Origin: Erginobacter sp964587835
GTDB lineage: Bacteria > Auribacterota > Erginobacteria > Erginobacterales > Erginobacteraceae
Assembly: GCA_964587835.1 (NCBI GenBank)
Contig: CAZPMN010000008.1
Location: 48,849-112,848 of the forward strand
Direction: 5' to 3'
Length of the DNA stretch: 64,000 nt
The notes under the pieces were generated by a model that was not told the origin of the DNA, ran no database searches, and saw only the letters and a list, made by a program, of their open reading frames with translations. The translations under genes were made by a program, and so were the position numbers. Shown here piece by piece: positions 22,225 to 31,060 of the stretch; position 1 is the stretch's first letter, and every line of letters begins with the position of its first letter.

Positions 22225-24738
22225 TCAGGGAAGGTCCCCGGACCGTTCCCGTATCCGGGTAGCCGCTCCGGCCCGCCGTTGGCGGATAAGCCAGCCGACC
22301 GAAAGGGCGAACAGGGTGGCCAGGCTGACCGCCGCACCGAGGTAGAAGGAAAACGGGCGGTAGAGGAACTCAACCTCGTGGGTTCCCGTCTCGAGCAGGA
22401 CTGCCCGCATCAGGTAGTTGGCGCGGTAGACCGGAATCTCCCTGTCTTGGAGGTAAGCTTTCCATCCGGGATGGAAACTGTCGTTGAGGAGGAGAATTCC
22501 GGGCCGGGATAGTTCCGCCCGAACCCGGACCCGGTTGGGCTCCCGGGCGATCACCCGGGCGGTCCCCGGCTGCTCCCGGCCGGCTTCGGTGAATCTCGCC
22601 GGAATTTCCTCTTCCAGGAAAACTTCCTCTCCTGGTTGGTATCCCGGCCGGCTGAGCCGGTCCAGGATCTTTTCTGGCGGAAAGACGACCTCGGCCCGCC
22701 CGGAAACCAGGACCCGGGGTTGGGCCGCTTGATTTTCGAGGATCTCTCCGCCGGGTGCGCTGAGCACCGAGCGGAACGGTTCCCGCGCGGGTGGGGTTCC
22801 CGGGGGGAGGAGCAGGAAGCGGGTATTGAGCAGATCGAGGAGGGGCGAATAGATGGAGACCAGGGGGACCAGTTCCAGGTTCCCGGGACCGATCCCCTGG
22901 CTGCGGTTGAGATACTCCAGGGCGCGCCGAGGGACGTCGGCCTGATAGCCGAGGATGGACGGGACTCCCCCTGTCATCCCCCGGTTGAAATCCGCTGGGT
23001 CGAAGGGGAGGTACCGGAAGGGCTCTTCCTGGCGTTCGAAAAAGGCCTGCAGCTCTCCGTCCCAGAGGCAAACCCGGCTGTCGAATCCGGTGACGTAAGT
23101 CCGGGCCCAGAGCATCGTCTCCCCGGCCGCCAGCAGGCAGGCCGCCGCCGCCCACCACGGCCGCTGCCGGCCGAAGAGCCGGGCGGCGGCCAGGAGAATA
23201 CCCAGCCCGCCCACGGCCACCCCCAGGCGGACCAGCCCGGACCGGAGGGTTCGCCAGCTGTTCTCGGGGAAGGGAGTCTCCCCGATCAGCTGGCGGACAT
23301 AGCCGGGATAGTCCCGGTCGGGGGGGGTTTCCCGCAGGATCCGCTCCCATCCTTCATCCCGGTTGGGCGGGGCGATCTCGTAATGGCGCCCGTCGAGGAG
23401 ATCACCCTCGAGACGGTTCAACCACCAGCCGGGGGGTCGGGGGGGGGCCAGGGCGGTGGTCAGGAGGGCCGCCACCCCGGTTCCGATCAGGAGCAGCGCC
23501 CCGGCCCCGGCCAGCTTGCGCCGGCGGCGGTCGGAAAAGCGGAGTTTCACTTCTCCGGCCGTCCCCGGCCGGGCGGTGAGACAGTCCGCTCCCCGGGCGG
23601 CCAGGGTGGAGAGGAAGAAGGCGGCGAAAAACAGGAGCTTGGCGTGTCCCCGGAAGTAACGGAACCCAGGGAGAAAGGCGTGAAGGATCCGGAAGAGGGG
23701 GGTGGCATCGCCGAGGGCGACCAGGATCGCCACCCCGGCGAGGAGAGCGGCCAGGATGGTGAGGCGATCCCTCCGGATGATGATCGCTATCCCCGCCAGG
23801 ATCAGGGGGACGAGACCGAGGTAGGCGCACATCTCCCAGAAATAATTTTCCCCCCGGTAGAGACTGGTGAGAGAATCGCCCAGCCAGCCGGGGAGAATGA
23901 AGGTGGTCAGGTTGGCCGGCGGGAGGGAGAAAGCGCCGGCCCACTGGAGGTCCATCCCGGCCCGGAAGGATTCGGCCGCCAGCTCCCGGGCGGGTAGGAT
24001 CTGGACCGCGCCCAACCCGAGGGCCGCCATCCCGGCGAGGATCGCCCCCGGGATGAGAAGTCGTCTACGTCCCTCCGCCCGCTCTCCGGCCAGCGCCCGG
24101 CCGACCAGGTAGAGGGCAATTCCCAGTCCGGTGTAATAAACGTACTGCCAGTGGCCGGCCAGGATCTGGAGCGCGCCCAGGACTCCCAGCCCCGCCGCCC
24201 AACGCAGCCTCCCGCTCCGGACCAGTCCCTCGGCGAGCAAAAACGCCAGCGGCACCCAGGCCAGGGTGCAGAGATTGGAGAGGTGCCCCGCGGCCAGGTG
24301 GAGGATGACCGGTCCCGAGCCGGTCAGGGCCAGTGCTCCCATCAGGGCCGGGAGGCGCCCGGAGCCGGTGAAGCGGAGCCAAAGATAGGTCGCCAGGGCC
24401 AGCAGCCCGAGATGGATGAGGAGACTCGCGTTGAGCGCCGCCGCCAGGGGGAGGAAGAGGAAGACTAGGTTGAGCGGGTAGAAGACGGCCGCCTCCGGAT
24501 AGGCGGCGAAGGGCGATCCGCAGAAGACAAACGGGTTCCACAGGGGGATGATCCCGTCCCGGAGCGACCCGAAGCCGAAGTCCCGCCAGTAGTAATAAAG
24601 CGAGGCGATGTCCCCTGACTCCCGGGAAAGCACGAAGGCAGGGGAGGGGGGAAAGAGCGCTTCCTGGAGAAGGAACCCGACCGCCGCCAGAAGAATCAGA
24701 AGAGCCAGCCAGGTCCGGATTCGTGGATGCTTTTCCAT
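22225..24738 (-). CDS. YfhO-like polytopic membrane protein
   Basis: 837 residues from the ATG at 24738, after which a membrane helix starts almost at once (TWLALLILLAAVGFLLQEAL). About 12-13 hydrophobic helices follow, and the LWNPFVFCGSPFAAYPEAAV motif near residues 65-85 is typical of the YfhO family, a GT-C-like group linked to lipid-carrier-dependent glycosylation of teichoic acids or proteins. The C-terminal 250 residues form a periplasmic domain before a last pair of helices. The gene follows the DUF3604 lipoprotein gene on the same strand with 113 bases between. Confidence 0.85.
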   Translation of the reverse strand: MEKHPRIRTWLALLILLAAVGFLLQEALFPPSPAFVLSRESGDIASLYYYWRDFGFGSLRDGIIPLWNPFVFCGSPFAAYPEAAVFYPLNLVFLFLPLAAALNASLLIHLGLLALATYLWLRFTGSGRLPALMGALALTGSGPVILHLAAGHLSNLCTLAWVPLAFLLAEGLVRSGRLRWAAGLGVLGALQILAGHWQYVYYTGLGIALYLVGRALAGERAEGRRRLLIPGAILAGMAALGLGAVQILPARELAAESFRAGMDLQWAGAFSLPPANLTTFILPGWLGDSLTSLYRGENYFWEMCAYLGLVPLILAGIAIIIRRDRLTILAALLAGVAILVALGDATPLFRILHAFLPGFRYFRGHAKLLFFAAFFLSTLAARGADCLTARPGTAGEVKLRFSDRRRRKLAGAGALLLIGTGVAALLTTALAPPRPPGWWLNRLEGDLLDGRHYEIAPPNRDEGWERILRETPPDRDYPGYVRQLIGETPFPENSWRTLRSGLVRLGVAVGGLGILLAAARLFGRQRPWWAAAACLLAAGETMLWARTYVTGFDSRVCLWDGELQAFFERQEEPFRYLPFDPADFNRGMTGGVPSILGYQADVPRRALEYLNRSQGIGPGNLELVPLVSIYSPLLDLLNTRFLLLPPGTPPAREPFRSVLSAPGGEILENQAAQPRVLVSGRAEVVFPPEKILDRLSRPGYQPGEEVFLEEEIPARFTEAGREQPGTARVIAREPNRVRVRAELSRPGILLLNDSFHPGWKAYLQDREIPVYRANYLMRAVLLETGTHEVEFLYRPFSFYLGAAVSLATLFALSVGWLIRQRRAGAATRIRERSGDLP

Positions 24739-24807
24739 CTTCAGGGGGTAGTTGTCATTTAATTGCGGGCGCTGGTGAAACTTCGACCGTTCGGAAAAGT
24801 GGGACGA

Positions 24808-24851
24808 AAGCGGATTAGCGCCGATTCGCGAATTAGCGGTTAAAAAACCGG
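24808..24851 (-). repeat. GCGGATTAGCG-type repeat after the DUF3604 gene
   Basis: On the plus strand the stretch reads AGCGGATTAGCGCCGATTCG then CGAATTAGCGGTTAAAAAAC. Related units (GCAGGATTAGCGAGGATTCG at about 38895; AATCCGCGGTTTAATAAA at about 36425) are found in other gaps. On the minus strand it directly follows the stop codon of the DUF3604 gene, and its GGTTTTTTAACC could help termination. Confidence 0.45.
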
Positions 24852-26774
24852 TTAGGGGACGACCGTCACCCAAACCGGGCTTGACCAGGCCATCTGGCCG
24901 TCCGTCTGGACAATCTTGAGGTAATACCAGGAAGTTCCCCCCGGGGGTTTGGGGTCTTCCAGGCCATAACGGGCCAGGACCCCGTCACCGAGCTGGGAGA
25001 AGATTACCTCTCCGTTGCGGATTACTTCGACCCGGGCCAGCTTCCCGCAGCCGATTGCCTGGAATACGATCGGGAGCGGGCCCTCTCCGGCCCGCCAGTT
25101 GATCTCCGAGCCCATCGGCCGGTCGGCCACCCGGAAGTTGAGAATGATCTTCGGCCCCGTGGTGGCGTAAACCCGCCGCTGCTGCAAAGCCTCCCAGACT
25201 TCCTCCCGGGTCAAACCGGTTCCGTAGAGTCCGAACAGTCCGGTGACCGGAGATCCCGCGGAACCGTTCCCCGGGTGTCCGTCGTGGTTATCCCCGGAAC
25301 CGATAAATCCGAACCGGTAACCCCGTTTCAGGGCATCCCGGACGAAGGTGCCCGGGACCGGGCGGTAGATGGTATATTCCCCCCCGAGCTGCTCCGAGGT
25401 GCCGTGGATCGAACTGATCTCGACCAGCCTTTCCCTCGCCTCCGGTCGGATATTCCAGTCGGCGGCGATCGGTCCGCCCCCGGCGTGATGGGCAACGGTC
25501 ATCGCCGGATAGGGTTCGAGTAGTTTCCAGAGTTCCTCCGGCGTATCGCTGCCCGCCTCGAGCGAGCTGAAGACCGGACCACCCGCGCCGCGGTAATAGA
25601 CGTTGCGGTGCCCGTACTTCCAGCTTGTCCACTCAAAGCCGACCAGGGTGACGAACTCTCCCGGTCGGTAGGCCCGGTTGGCCGCCCTGACGATCCGGTC
25701 CCAGACCTCGCCCCGGATCGGGATTGTCCCGAAGTCGGCGTGGTCGGTGAGGGCGGCGATATTGAGCCCGGAGACCTCGCGGGCGTAGCGGTAGAAATCT
25801 TCCGGGGTCCCGGTTCCGTCCGAGAGCCGGGAGTGTCCGTGGATATCGCCGAAGTAAAGGTTCAGCGAGGGTTCTCCCGCTCGGGCCAGGAGAACGTTGC
25901 TCCGGCCGGTTAACCCCTCCGGGCCCTCTACCCGGAAGAAATATATTCCCTCTCCGGGGATGGTCCAGGCGAAGGCCAGGTTCTTCTCTCCGCCTCCGGC
26001 GTGGCCGCTCCCGGCGGCTTTTCGGAAGGACCCCGCTTCGTCTTCGACCAGGAGACGGTACTCCCCGGACGGCAGTTCGCCCCAGTTTCCGAGCGGGTCG
26101 AGCGGGGCGGCCCGGATCGTGATCTCTTCCCCCGGGCGGGCTTGAGGAGGGACGGTGACCCGCAGGCGGACCGGCGGCCGGGCCTCGGTCCGGATCCGGG
26201 GCGGTGAAGAGATCGCCGCGGCGTGGCCGTCGCCGTCCCCGTCGGTGAAAAACTGGAAGAGTTCCTCGTTCTCGGCAAACCGGTCGACCACGGCGTTGAG
26301 ATAGAGGAAATCAATCCGCGCTCCGCCGGGAATAGCCCCCCGGGGAGCGAAGACCAGAACCCGGTTAAGGGGGAGGATTCTTGTTTCCAGGGCCGGTTCG
26401 GCGAAGTCCGGCCGGATGCGGATTGCGCCCGGAGCCTCCGGCGATCCCAGGTGGGGAGGGGACCAGCCCCACCAGGGAGAGATCTGGAGGAGGATGAACC
26501 CGCCCGGCTGGATTCCGGCTTCCCCGACCGTGAACTCGATCTCAAAGTCAGCCTCGGCGCCGACCCGGAAGGGGCCGAAGTATTCCGGGGCCGCCGACCC
26601 CTGCCCGTCCAGCGCCGAGGGCCGGGCATCGAAATAGGGGACTACTTCGGGGACCCGGGCGGGAGGAGAGGCCTCGGGAAGTTTCTTGCCGCACCCGCTC
26701 CCGGCGATCAGGGCCGCCAGCAGGCTCAGGGCCGCTCCGGCCGAGCCCGGGCCCGGTCTCCACCCACGTCTCAC
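24852..26774 (-). CDS. DUF3604 (PHP-related) lipoprotein
   Basis: 640 residues if it starts at the GTG at 26774, which is preceded at proper distance by GGGAGG; an ATG 34 codons earlier lacks this. The N-terminus is a lipoprotein signal (ALSLLAALIAGSGCGKK) with the acylated Cys in SGC. After about 250 residues of beta-rich sequence, the DUF3604 part begins with YFGDIHGHSRLSDGTG, then IAALTDHADF, MTVAHHAGGG and FIGSGDNHDGHPG. These His/Asp motifs are of the PHP metallohydrolase type. The substrate is unknown. It is in line with the YfhO-like gene, which suggests cell-surface work. Confidence 0.82.
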   Translation of the reverse strand: MRRGWRPGPGSAGAALSLLAALIAGSGCGKKLPEASPPARVPEVVPYFDARPSALDGQGSAAPEYFGPFRVGAEADFEIEFTVGEAGIQPGGFILLQISPWWGWSPPHLGSPEAPGAIRIRPDFAEPALETRILPLNRVLVFAPRGAIPGGARIDFLYLNAVVDRFAENEELFQFFTDGDGDGHAAAISSPPRIRTEARPPVRLRVTVPPQARPGEEITIRAAPLDPLGNWGELPSGEYRLLVEDEAGSFRKAAGSGHAGGGEKNLAFAWTIPGEGIYFFRVEGPEGLTGRSNVLLARAGEPSLNLYFGDIHGHSRLSDGTGTPEDFYRYAREVSGLNIAALTDHADFGTIPIRGEVWDRIVRAANRAYRPGEFVTLVGFEWTSWKYGHRNVYYRGAGGPVFSSLEAGSDTPEELWKLLEPYPAMTVAHHAGGGPIAADWNIRPEARERLVEISSIHGTSEQLGGEYTIYRPVPGTFVRDALKRGYRFGFIGSGDNHDGHPGNGSAGSPVTGLFGLYGTGLTREEVWEALQQRRVYATTGPKIILNFRVADRPMGSEINWRAGEGPLPIVFQAIGCGKLARVEVIRNGEVIFSQLGDGVLARYGLEDPKPPGGTSWYYLKIVQTDGQMAWSSPVWVTVVP

Positions 26775-26965
26775 CGGTTTATACCTCCCTGTATCCCATC
26801 CTGGTTTCTCAAGCCGTTCCCGCCCCGGCCGTGGGCGGGGGAAAAGATTCCGGCGGGAAACCGCCGTCCTTCCCACCCCCGGGGGAGAATCTGCTGCCGG
26901 CTTCCCAGCATACTCCTCAACTGCCCGCAGGGAAATAATAACTTATACTTTGGGGGATCCTCTGG

Positions 26966-26971
26966 TATAAT
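26966..26971 (+). promoter_or_regulatory. Extended -10 promoter, possibly for a leaderless mRNA
   Basis: A perfect TATAAT is preceded by TGG, giving the TGn extended -10 element; the -35 region (TTATAC, 17 bases upstream) is poor. The next gene's ATG stands at 26978, only six bases after the hexamer, just where transcription would start. No Shine-Dalgarno sequence fits between, so the message may begin at its own start codon. Confidence 0.55.
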
Positions 26972-26977
26972 GGCAAT

Positions 26978-27286
26978 ATGAAAACGGTTTACCCGCCCGG
27001 ATGCCTGAAGTACTGCTTCTGGGATGTCCGGTTCGAGGAACTGGACTATCACCGTCGTTCCCGTTTTGTCATCGAAAGGATACTGGAATATGGCAATCGG
27101 GAAGCGGCCAGGTGGATGCTTTCTGTTTATCCCCGGCCGGAGATCGTAAAAACCCTGGCCCGGAGCGGGAATCTATCTCCCCGAACAGCCAATTTCTGGA
27201 GCCGGGTACTGGAAGTCGACCAGGAGAAGATTCGATGTTTGAACAAGTCCTTCCGGGAAACACGAGAGCGGTTCTGGCCGTATTGA
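26978..27286 (+). CDS. DUF6922-like putative antitoxin
   Basis: 102 residues. The order of features (CFWDVRFEELDYHRRSRFVI, then RILEYGN, and later RRSGNLSPRTANFWSRVLEV) matches small DUF6922 proteins, which commonly precede AbiEii-type nucleotidyltransferase toxins. It is predicted to be cytoplasmic. The last 52 bases overlap the beginning of the toxin gene in another frame, a tight arrangement typical of toxin-antitoxin pairs. The antitoxin role is inferred from this context. Confidence 0.75.
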   Translation: MKTVYPPGCLKYCFWDVRFEELDYHRRSRFVIERILEYGNREAARWMLSVYPRPEIVKTLARSGNLSPRTANFWSRVLEVDQEKIRCLNKSFRETRERFWPY

Positions 27287-27867
27287 GCGAGAGCGAGTTC
27301 ATCCGGCAATCCTGCCTGGGCGGCGGAACCGCCCTGGCGCTTCAGCTCGGCCACCGGATATCCCGCGACCTGGACTTCTTCACCGCGGTCGAGTTTGATG
27401 AACATCTCATGCTGCCCCACCTGGAGGAGCTCGCCGATTTCCACCTGGAGAAGATCACCTGGCGGACAATTCGAGGACGTTTCGGCGATGTTCTTTTCAG
27501 CATCTTTCACTATGATTACCCGTTGCTGTTTTCCCCGCTCAAATTCGGTAAAATCCGGGTTATCGAGACGCGTGACATCGCGGCGATGAAGCTGGCCGCC
27601 ATCGCCGCCCGGGGGGCGAAGAGAGATTTCTTTGATCTCTATTTCGTCTGCCGGGAGGTGGCTCCGCTGCCGGAACTTATCCGGTTATATGATGACAAAT
27701 ATCACAATCTGGCGTCCGACGCGATCCACCTGGTCAAGAGTCTCGGGTATTTCGACGACGCCGAAGAGGAAGAGACGCCGGATCTGCTCAAAGAAGTGAG
27801 CTGGGAGGAAGTGAAAACATTCTTCCGCCGCGAGGTTGACGGAATCTCCAGAGAACTTCTGCTATGA
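27235..27867 (+). CDS. AbiEii/AbiGii-family nucleotidyltransferase toxin
   Basis: 210 residues from the ATG at 27235; upstream in-frame codons are the antitoxin gene in another frame. The polymerase-beta-like fold is shown by LGGGTALALQLGHRISRDLD then FFTAVEF, with the GG and the DLDFF metal-binding acids, and by MKLAAIAARGAKRDFFDLYF with the conserved K/R-D-DLYF. Related enzymes add nucleotides to RNA and stop growth. The gene overlaps its antitoxin by 52 bases. Its stop overlaps the next ATG (ATGA), coupling it to nfeD. Confidence 0.82.
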   Translation: MFEQVLPGNTRAVLAVLSESEFIRQSCLGGGTALALQLGHRISRDLDFFTAVEFDEHLMLPHLEELADFHLEKITWRTIRGRFGDVLFSIFHYDYPLLFSPLKFGKIRVIETRDIAAMKLAAIAARGAKRDFFDLYFVCREVAPLPELIRLYDDKYHNLASDAIHLVKSLGYFDDAEEEETPDLLKEVSWEEVKTFFRREVDGISRELLL

Positions 27868-29255
27868 AGATGACCCTGGTTATTTTCGCTATCCTCGCGG
27901 GTATGCTCTCATCCTCGGAAGCAAGGCTCCCGTCCAGCGGCCCGGTCTATGTCATCCCGGTAGAGGGGGAGATTGAGAAGGGGCTGGTCTGGGTGATCCG
28001 GCGGGGACTGAGGGAAGCGGAGGAGGCTTCCGCCCGGGCGGTGGTTCTGGATATGAACACCAACGGCGGGGCGGCCGATGCCACCGAGGCGATTATGGAA
28101 CTTATCGTCCGGACCGAAATCCCCACCTACACCTTCGTCGACGTCAAGGCCTTCTCCGCCGGCGCCTATATCGCCGTGGCCACCGATCAGATCTATATGG
28201 CTCCGGGTTCGATGATCGGGGCCGCCACCCCGGTCGCCTCTTCCCCCCTGGGTGGGGCAGCCCAGCTGGACGAAGCCCACGCCGAGAAGATCACCTCCGC
28301 CTTCCGGGCGATGATTGCCTCGACCGCCGAGGAGAAGGGTCATCCGGTCGAGGTGGTGGAGGCGATGGTCGATCGGGATATCGAGATCCCCGACCTGATC
28401 GAGAAGGGCAAGCTCCTCACCCTGACTGCCAGCCGGGCGGCGTCGGCCGGGCTCTCCCGGGGGACGGTCGCGAGCCTCGCTGAACTCCTGGCGGAGGCTG
28501 GGTTCCCCGAAGCTCCCCGGGTGACCATCCGGATCACTCCCGCCGAGAGCCTGGCCCGGTTCATCACCGGGTCCCTGGTTACGGTCCTGCTCCTGCTCGG
28601 GGGGCTGGCCGGGATCTACTTCGAAATCCGCACCCCCGGATTCGGTCTCCCCGGGATCCTCGGCCTCTCCCTGTTGGCGGTCTTCTTCTTCGGTCACAAC
28701 GTGGCCGGCCTGGCCGGCTACGAGGTGATCGTTCTCTTCGCCGCCGGCCTGGTTCTGCTCCTGATCGAGATCTTCGTCACCCCCGGCTTCGGTATCCTGG
28801 GGGCCGGGGGGATAGTTTTCGTCTTTATCTCCCTGATCCTGGCCATGGGACAGGGTCCGCTTTTCGACACCCGGACGGTCCTCCACCCCAATTATTTCCG
28901 GGCTGTCACCCTCTTCGGCCTCGCCCTGGCCGGATTTATGTTCCTGATCCTTGTCACCTACCGGGCGGTCTTCACGCGTTCCTCACCCCTCTACGGCCGG
29001 TTTGTCCTCACCGCCGAGGAGAAGCGTGACGGGGGGTTCGAGAGTGGCGAGTCCGGAATATCCGCCCTGATCGACTCCCGGGGGGAGACCCTGACCAAGC
29101 TTCGCCCGGCCGGCAAGGCCCGATTCAACGGCCAGCCGGTCGACGTGGTCTCGCGAGGCGAGTTCATCGAGCAGGGAGCACCGGTTCGGGTGGTGGCCGT
29201 TGACGGCAATCGGGTTGTGGTGAGGCGGGAGGAGCGCGGAGCGCAGAGCGCGTAG
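27864..29255 (+). CDS. NfeD long form: ClpP-like membrane serine protease with NfeD domain
   Basis: 463 residues. A signal peptide is followed by a ClpP/SppA-class domain (PVYVIPVEGEIEKGLVWVIR, NTNGG, and KAFSAGAYIAVA with Ser98 as likely nucleophile). Residues about 235-360 hold four to five membrane helices (LLLLGGLAGIYFEIRTPGFG) and the C-terminus is an OB-like NfeD domain. In Bacillus the NfeD partner acts with the flotillin FloA in membrane domains, and the same three-gene order is present here. The last codons (reading ERGAQSA) and the stop are made of a GCGCAGAG-type repeat. The start is coupled to the toxin gene. Confidence 0.9.
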   Translation: MKMTLVIFAILAGMLSSSEARLPSSGPVYVIPVEGEIEKGLVWVIRRGLREAEEASARAVVLDMNTNGGAADATEAIMELIVRTEIPTYTFVDVKAFSAGAYIAVATDQIYMAPGSMIGAATPVASSPLGGAAQLDEAHAEKITSAFRAMIASTAEEKGHPVEVVEAMVDRDIEIPDLIEKGKLLTLTASRAASAGLSRGTVASLAELLAEAGFPEAPRVTIRITPAESLARFITGSLVTVLLLLGGLAGIYFEIRTPGFGLPGILGLSLLAVFFFGHNVAGLAGYEVIVLFAAGLVLLLIEIFVTPGFGILGAGGIVFVFISLILAMGQGPLFDTRTVLHPNYFRAVTLFGLALAGFMFLILVTYRAVFTRSSPLYGRFVLTAEEKRDGGFESGESGISALIDSRGETLTKLRPAGKARFNGQPVDVVSRGEFIEQGAPVRVVAVDGNRVVVRREERGAQSA

Positions 29256-29286
29256 GGCAGAGAGCAAAAAGCAGAGAGCAGAGTGC
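29232..29286 (+). repeat. GAGCGCAGAG heptamer-like repeat at the nfeD stop
   Basis: The end of the long nfeD gene and the bases after it read GAGCGCGGAGCGCAGAGCGC then GTAGGGCAGAGAGCAAAAAG and CAGAGAGCAGAG, units of about seven bases. The TAG stop (29253-29255) lies within the run. A related run is found before the acyl-CoA synthetase alpha gene (44783) and near the window end (63975). Confidence 0.65.
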
Positions 29287-29356
29287 CCGGTGAGCTCTCA
29301 ATCGCGAAAGCGAATATATATTCGTGGAATTAATGGACTGAAGAGAGGGTCAAGCA

Positions 29357-29833
29357 ATGCTCTGGATCATCTTCCTGTTGGTCATCGGCCTGGTGCTGGT
29401 CTGCCTGGAGGTCTTCATCCCCGGCGGGATCGTGGGAACCCTGGGCGGTCTCTGCCTGCTCGGTTCGATCGTGATGGCCTTCAGCGAGCGGGGCTCGGGT
29501 TTCGGCTTTTATTGGACGGCGGCGGTGTTCGTGATCACCCTGCTCGGGCTCTTTGTCTCGATCCGGGCTCTCCCCGGTTCCCCGGCGGGTAAGCGGCTCT
29601 TCCTCGGTTCCTCGGAGGCGGGTTATACCGGCACCACGGAAGGCCTGGAGAGGTGGGTGGGGAAGCGGGGTACGGCGGTCACGACTCTGAGACCGGCGGG
29701 GATGGTCGAGATCGACGATGAGCGGTTGGACGTCGTGACCGGTGGGGAGTACCTCCCCCGGGGGGCCGCGGTTGAAGTGATCAAGGTCGAGGGGAATCGG
29801 ATCCTGGTTCGGCCGGCGGGTCCCGGCGAATGA
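29357..29833 (+). CDS. NfeD short form
   Basis: 158 residues with GAGAGGG before the ATG. Two or three N-terminal membrane helices (MLWIIFLLVIGLVLVCLEVF, then GSIVMAF and later YWTAAVFVITLLGLF) are followed by a soluble OB-fold NfeD domain (GTAVTTLRPAGMVEIDDERL). The short form usually partners the flotillin encoded next to it. It lies 101 bases after the long NfeD and 94 bases before floA. Confidence 0.88.
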   Translation: MLWIIFLLVIGLVLVCLEVFIPGGIVGTLGGLCLLGSIVMAFSERGSGFGFYWTAAVFVITLLGLFVSIRALPGSPAGKRLFLGSSEAGYTGTTEGLERWVGKRGTAVTTLRPAGMVEIDDERLDVVTGGEYLPRGAAVEVIKVEGNRILVRPAGPGE

Positions 29834-29927
29834 AAGTTTAAGATTGTCGAATTAATATCCTGCCGTATAATCATAACGGCACTGTGAACTGTGAAAACAG
29901 GATAAACTGCACCGAGGAGGTAATGTT

Positions 29928-30938
29928 ATGAATCCCACTCTCGCCCCGCTCTTCACCGCGGTGATTATCATTGTCGCCCTGATCTTTTTGGGGATTTTCT
30001 TTTATTTTCTCAAGGTCTGGGTCCGGGCCCTGGCCGCCGGCGCCCACGTCAGCCTCTTCAATCTGGTGGGAATGAAGCTGCGGGGGATCAAGCCGGTGCT
30101 GATCGTCGACGCCAAGATCATGGCGACCAAGGCGGGCCTGACCGTTTCTACCAACGATCTGGAGGCCCACTACCTGGCCGGGGGTTCGGTGGGGAAGGTG
30201 ACCCGGGCCCTGATCGCGGCCGACAAGGCCAATATCCCCCTGACCTTTCAGAAGGCCTGCGCCATCGACCTGGCCGGTCGGGATATCGAGGACGCGGTCC
30301 GGACCAGCGTCAACCCCCGGGTGATCGACTGTCCCAATCCGGAGAAGGGTAAGTCCACCGTGGACGCGGTGGCGATGGACGGGATTCAGCTCAACGCCAA
30401 GGCCCGGGTGACCATCCGGGCCAACATCGACCGGCTGGTCGGGGGGGCGACCGATGAGACGATCATCGCCCGGGTGGGTGAAGGGATCGTGACCTCGATC
30501 GGATCTGCCGAGACCTACAAGCGGGTGCTGGAAAATCCCGACTCCATCTCCCAGCGGGTGCTGGATAAGGGGCTTGACTCCGGGACCGCCTTCGAGATCC
30601 TCTCCATCGACATCGCCGACGTCGACGTAGGCAAGAACGTCGGGGCGGAGCTGCAGCAGCGGCAGGCCCAGGCCGACCTGGAGATCGCCAAGGCTAAGGC
30701 CGAGGAGAGGCGGGCGATGGCGGTGGCCCAGGAGCAGGAGATGAAGGCCCGGGTCCAGGAGATGCGGGCCAAGGTGGTCGAGGCCGAAGCCGAGGTCCCG
30801 AGGGCGATGGCGGAAGCTTTCCGTTCCGGGAACCTGGGCATCCTCGATTACTACCGGTTTCAGAACATCAAGTCCGATACCCGGATGCGGGAATCGATCT
30901 CCGGGATGGGACCGGGCGAAAAGAAGCCGACCGTATGA
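29928..30938 (+). CDS. floA: Flotillin-like protein FloA
   Basis: 336 residues, the family length. One N-terminal membrane hairpin (AVIIIVALIFLGIFFYFLKV) is followed by the SPFH domain (MKLRGIKPVLIVDAKIMATK, GLTVSTNDLEAHYLAGG, then RVLDKGLDSGTAFEILSIDI) and a C-terminal Ala/Glu/Gln-rich coiled coil (about residues 240-300). FloA forms bacterial lipid-raft-like assemblies. GGAGG precedes the ATG. NfeD long, NfeD short and FloA together make a typical operon. Confidence 0.94.
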   Translation: MNPTLAPLFTAVIIIVALIFLGIFFYFLKVWVRALAAGAHVSLFNLVGMKLRGIKPVLIVDAKIMATKAGLTVSTNDLEAHYLAGGSVGKVTRALIAADKANIPLTFQKACAIDLAGRDIEDAVRTSVNPRVIDCPNPEKGKSTVDAVAMDGIQLNAKARVTIRANIDRLVGGATDETIIARVGEGIVTSIGSAETYKRVLENPDSISQRVLDKGLDSGTAFEILSIDIADVDVGKNVGAELQQRQAQADLEIAKAKAEERRAMAVAQEQEMKARVQEMRAKVVEAEAEVPRAMAEAFRSGNLGILDYYRFQNIKSDTRMRESISGMGPGEKKPTV

Positions 30939-30966
30939 CGGTCAAGTTCTGATCCCCGATTAAACG

Positions 30967-31013
30967 GTCATTGCGAGGAAGCCGAACGGAGTGAGGAGGA
31001 CGAAGCAATCTCC
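30967..31013 (+). repeat. GTCATTGCGAGG...GAAGCAATCTCC element
   Basis: The stretch begins GTCATTGCGAGGAAGCCGAA and ends GACGAAGCAATCTCC. It is a single half of the inverted element seen complete at 50.0 and 59.2 kb. It lies between floA and a proline-rich gene. Confidence 0.7.
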
Positions 31014-31060
31014 ACCTTCCAAGATGGGAAGAGCCAGGATTCTGTGAGGGTATTTTTGTT

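Noticed and set aside
22636..23997. Long plus-strand open frame of 453 codons inside the YfhO-like gene
   Set aside because: Antisense to a well-supported membrane protein gene; composition is Gly/Pro/Arg/Glu-rich as in GC-rich shadow frames.
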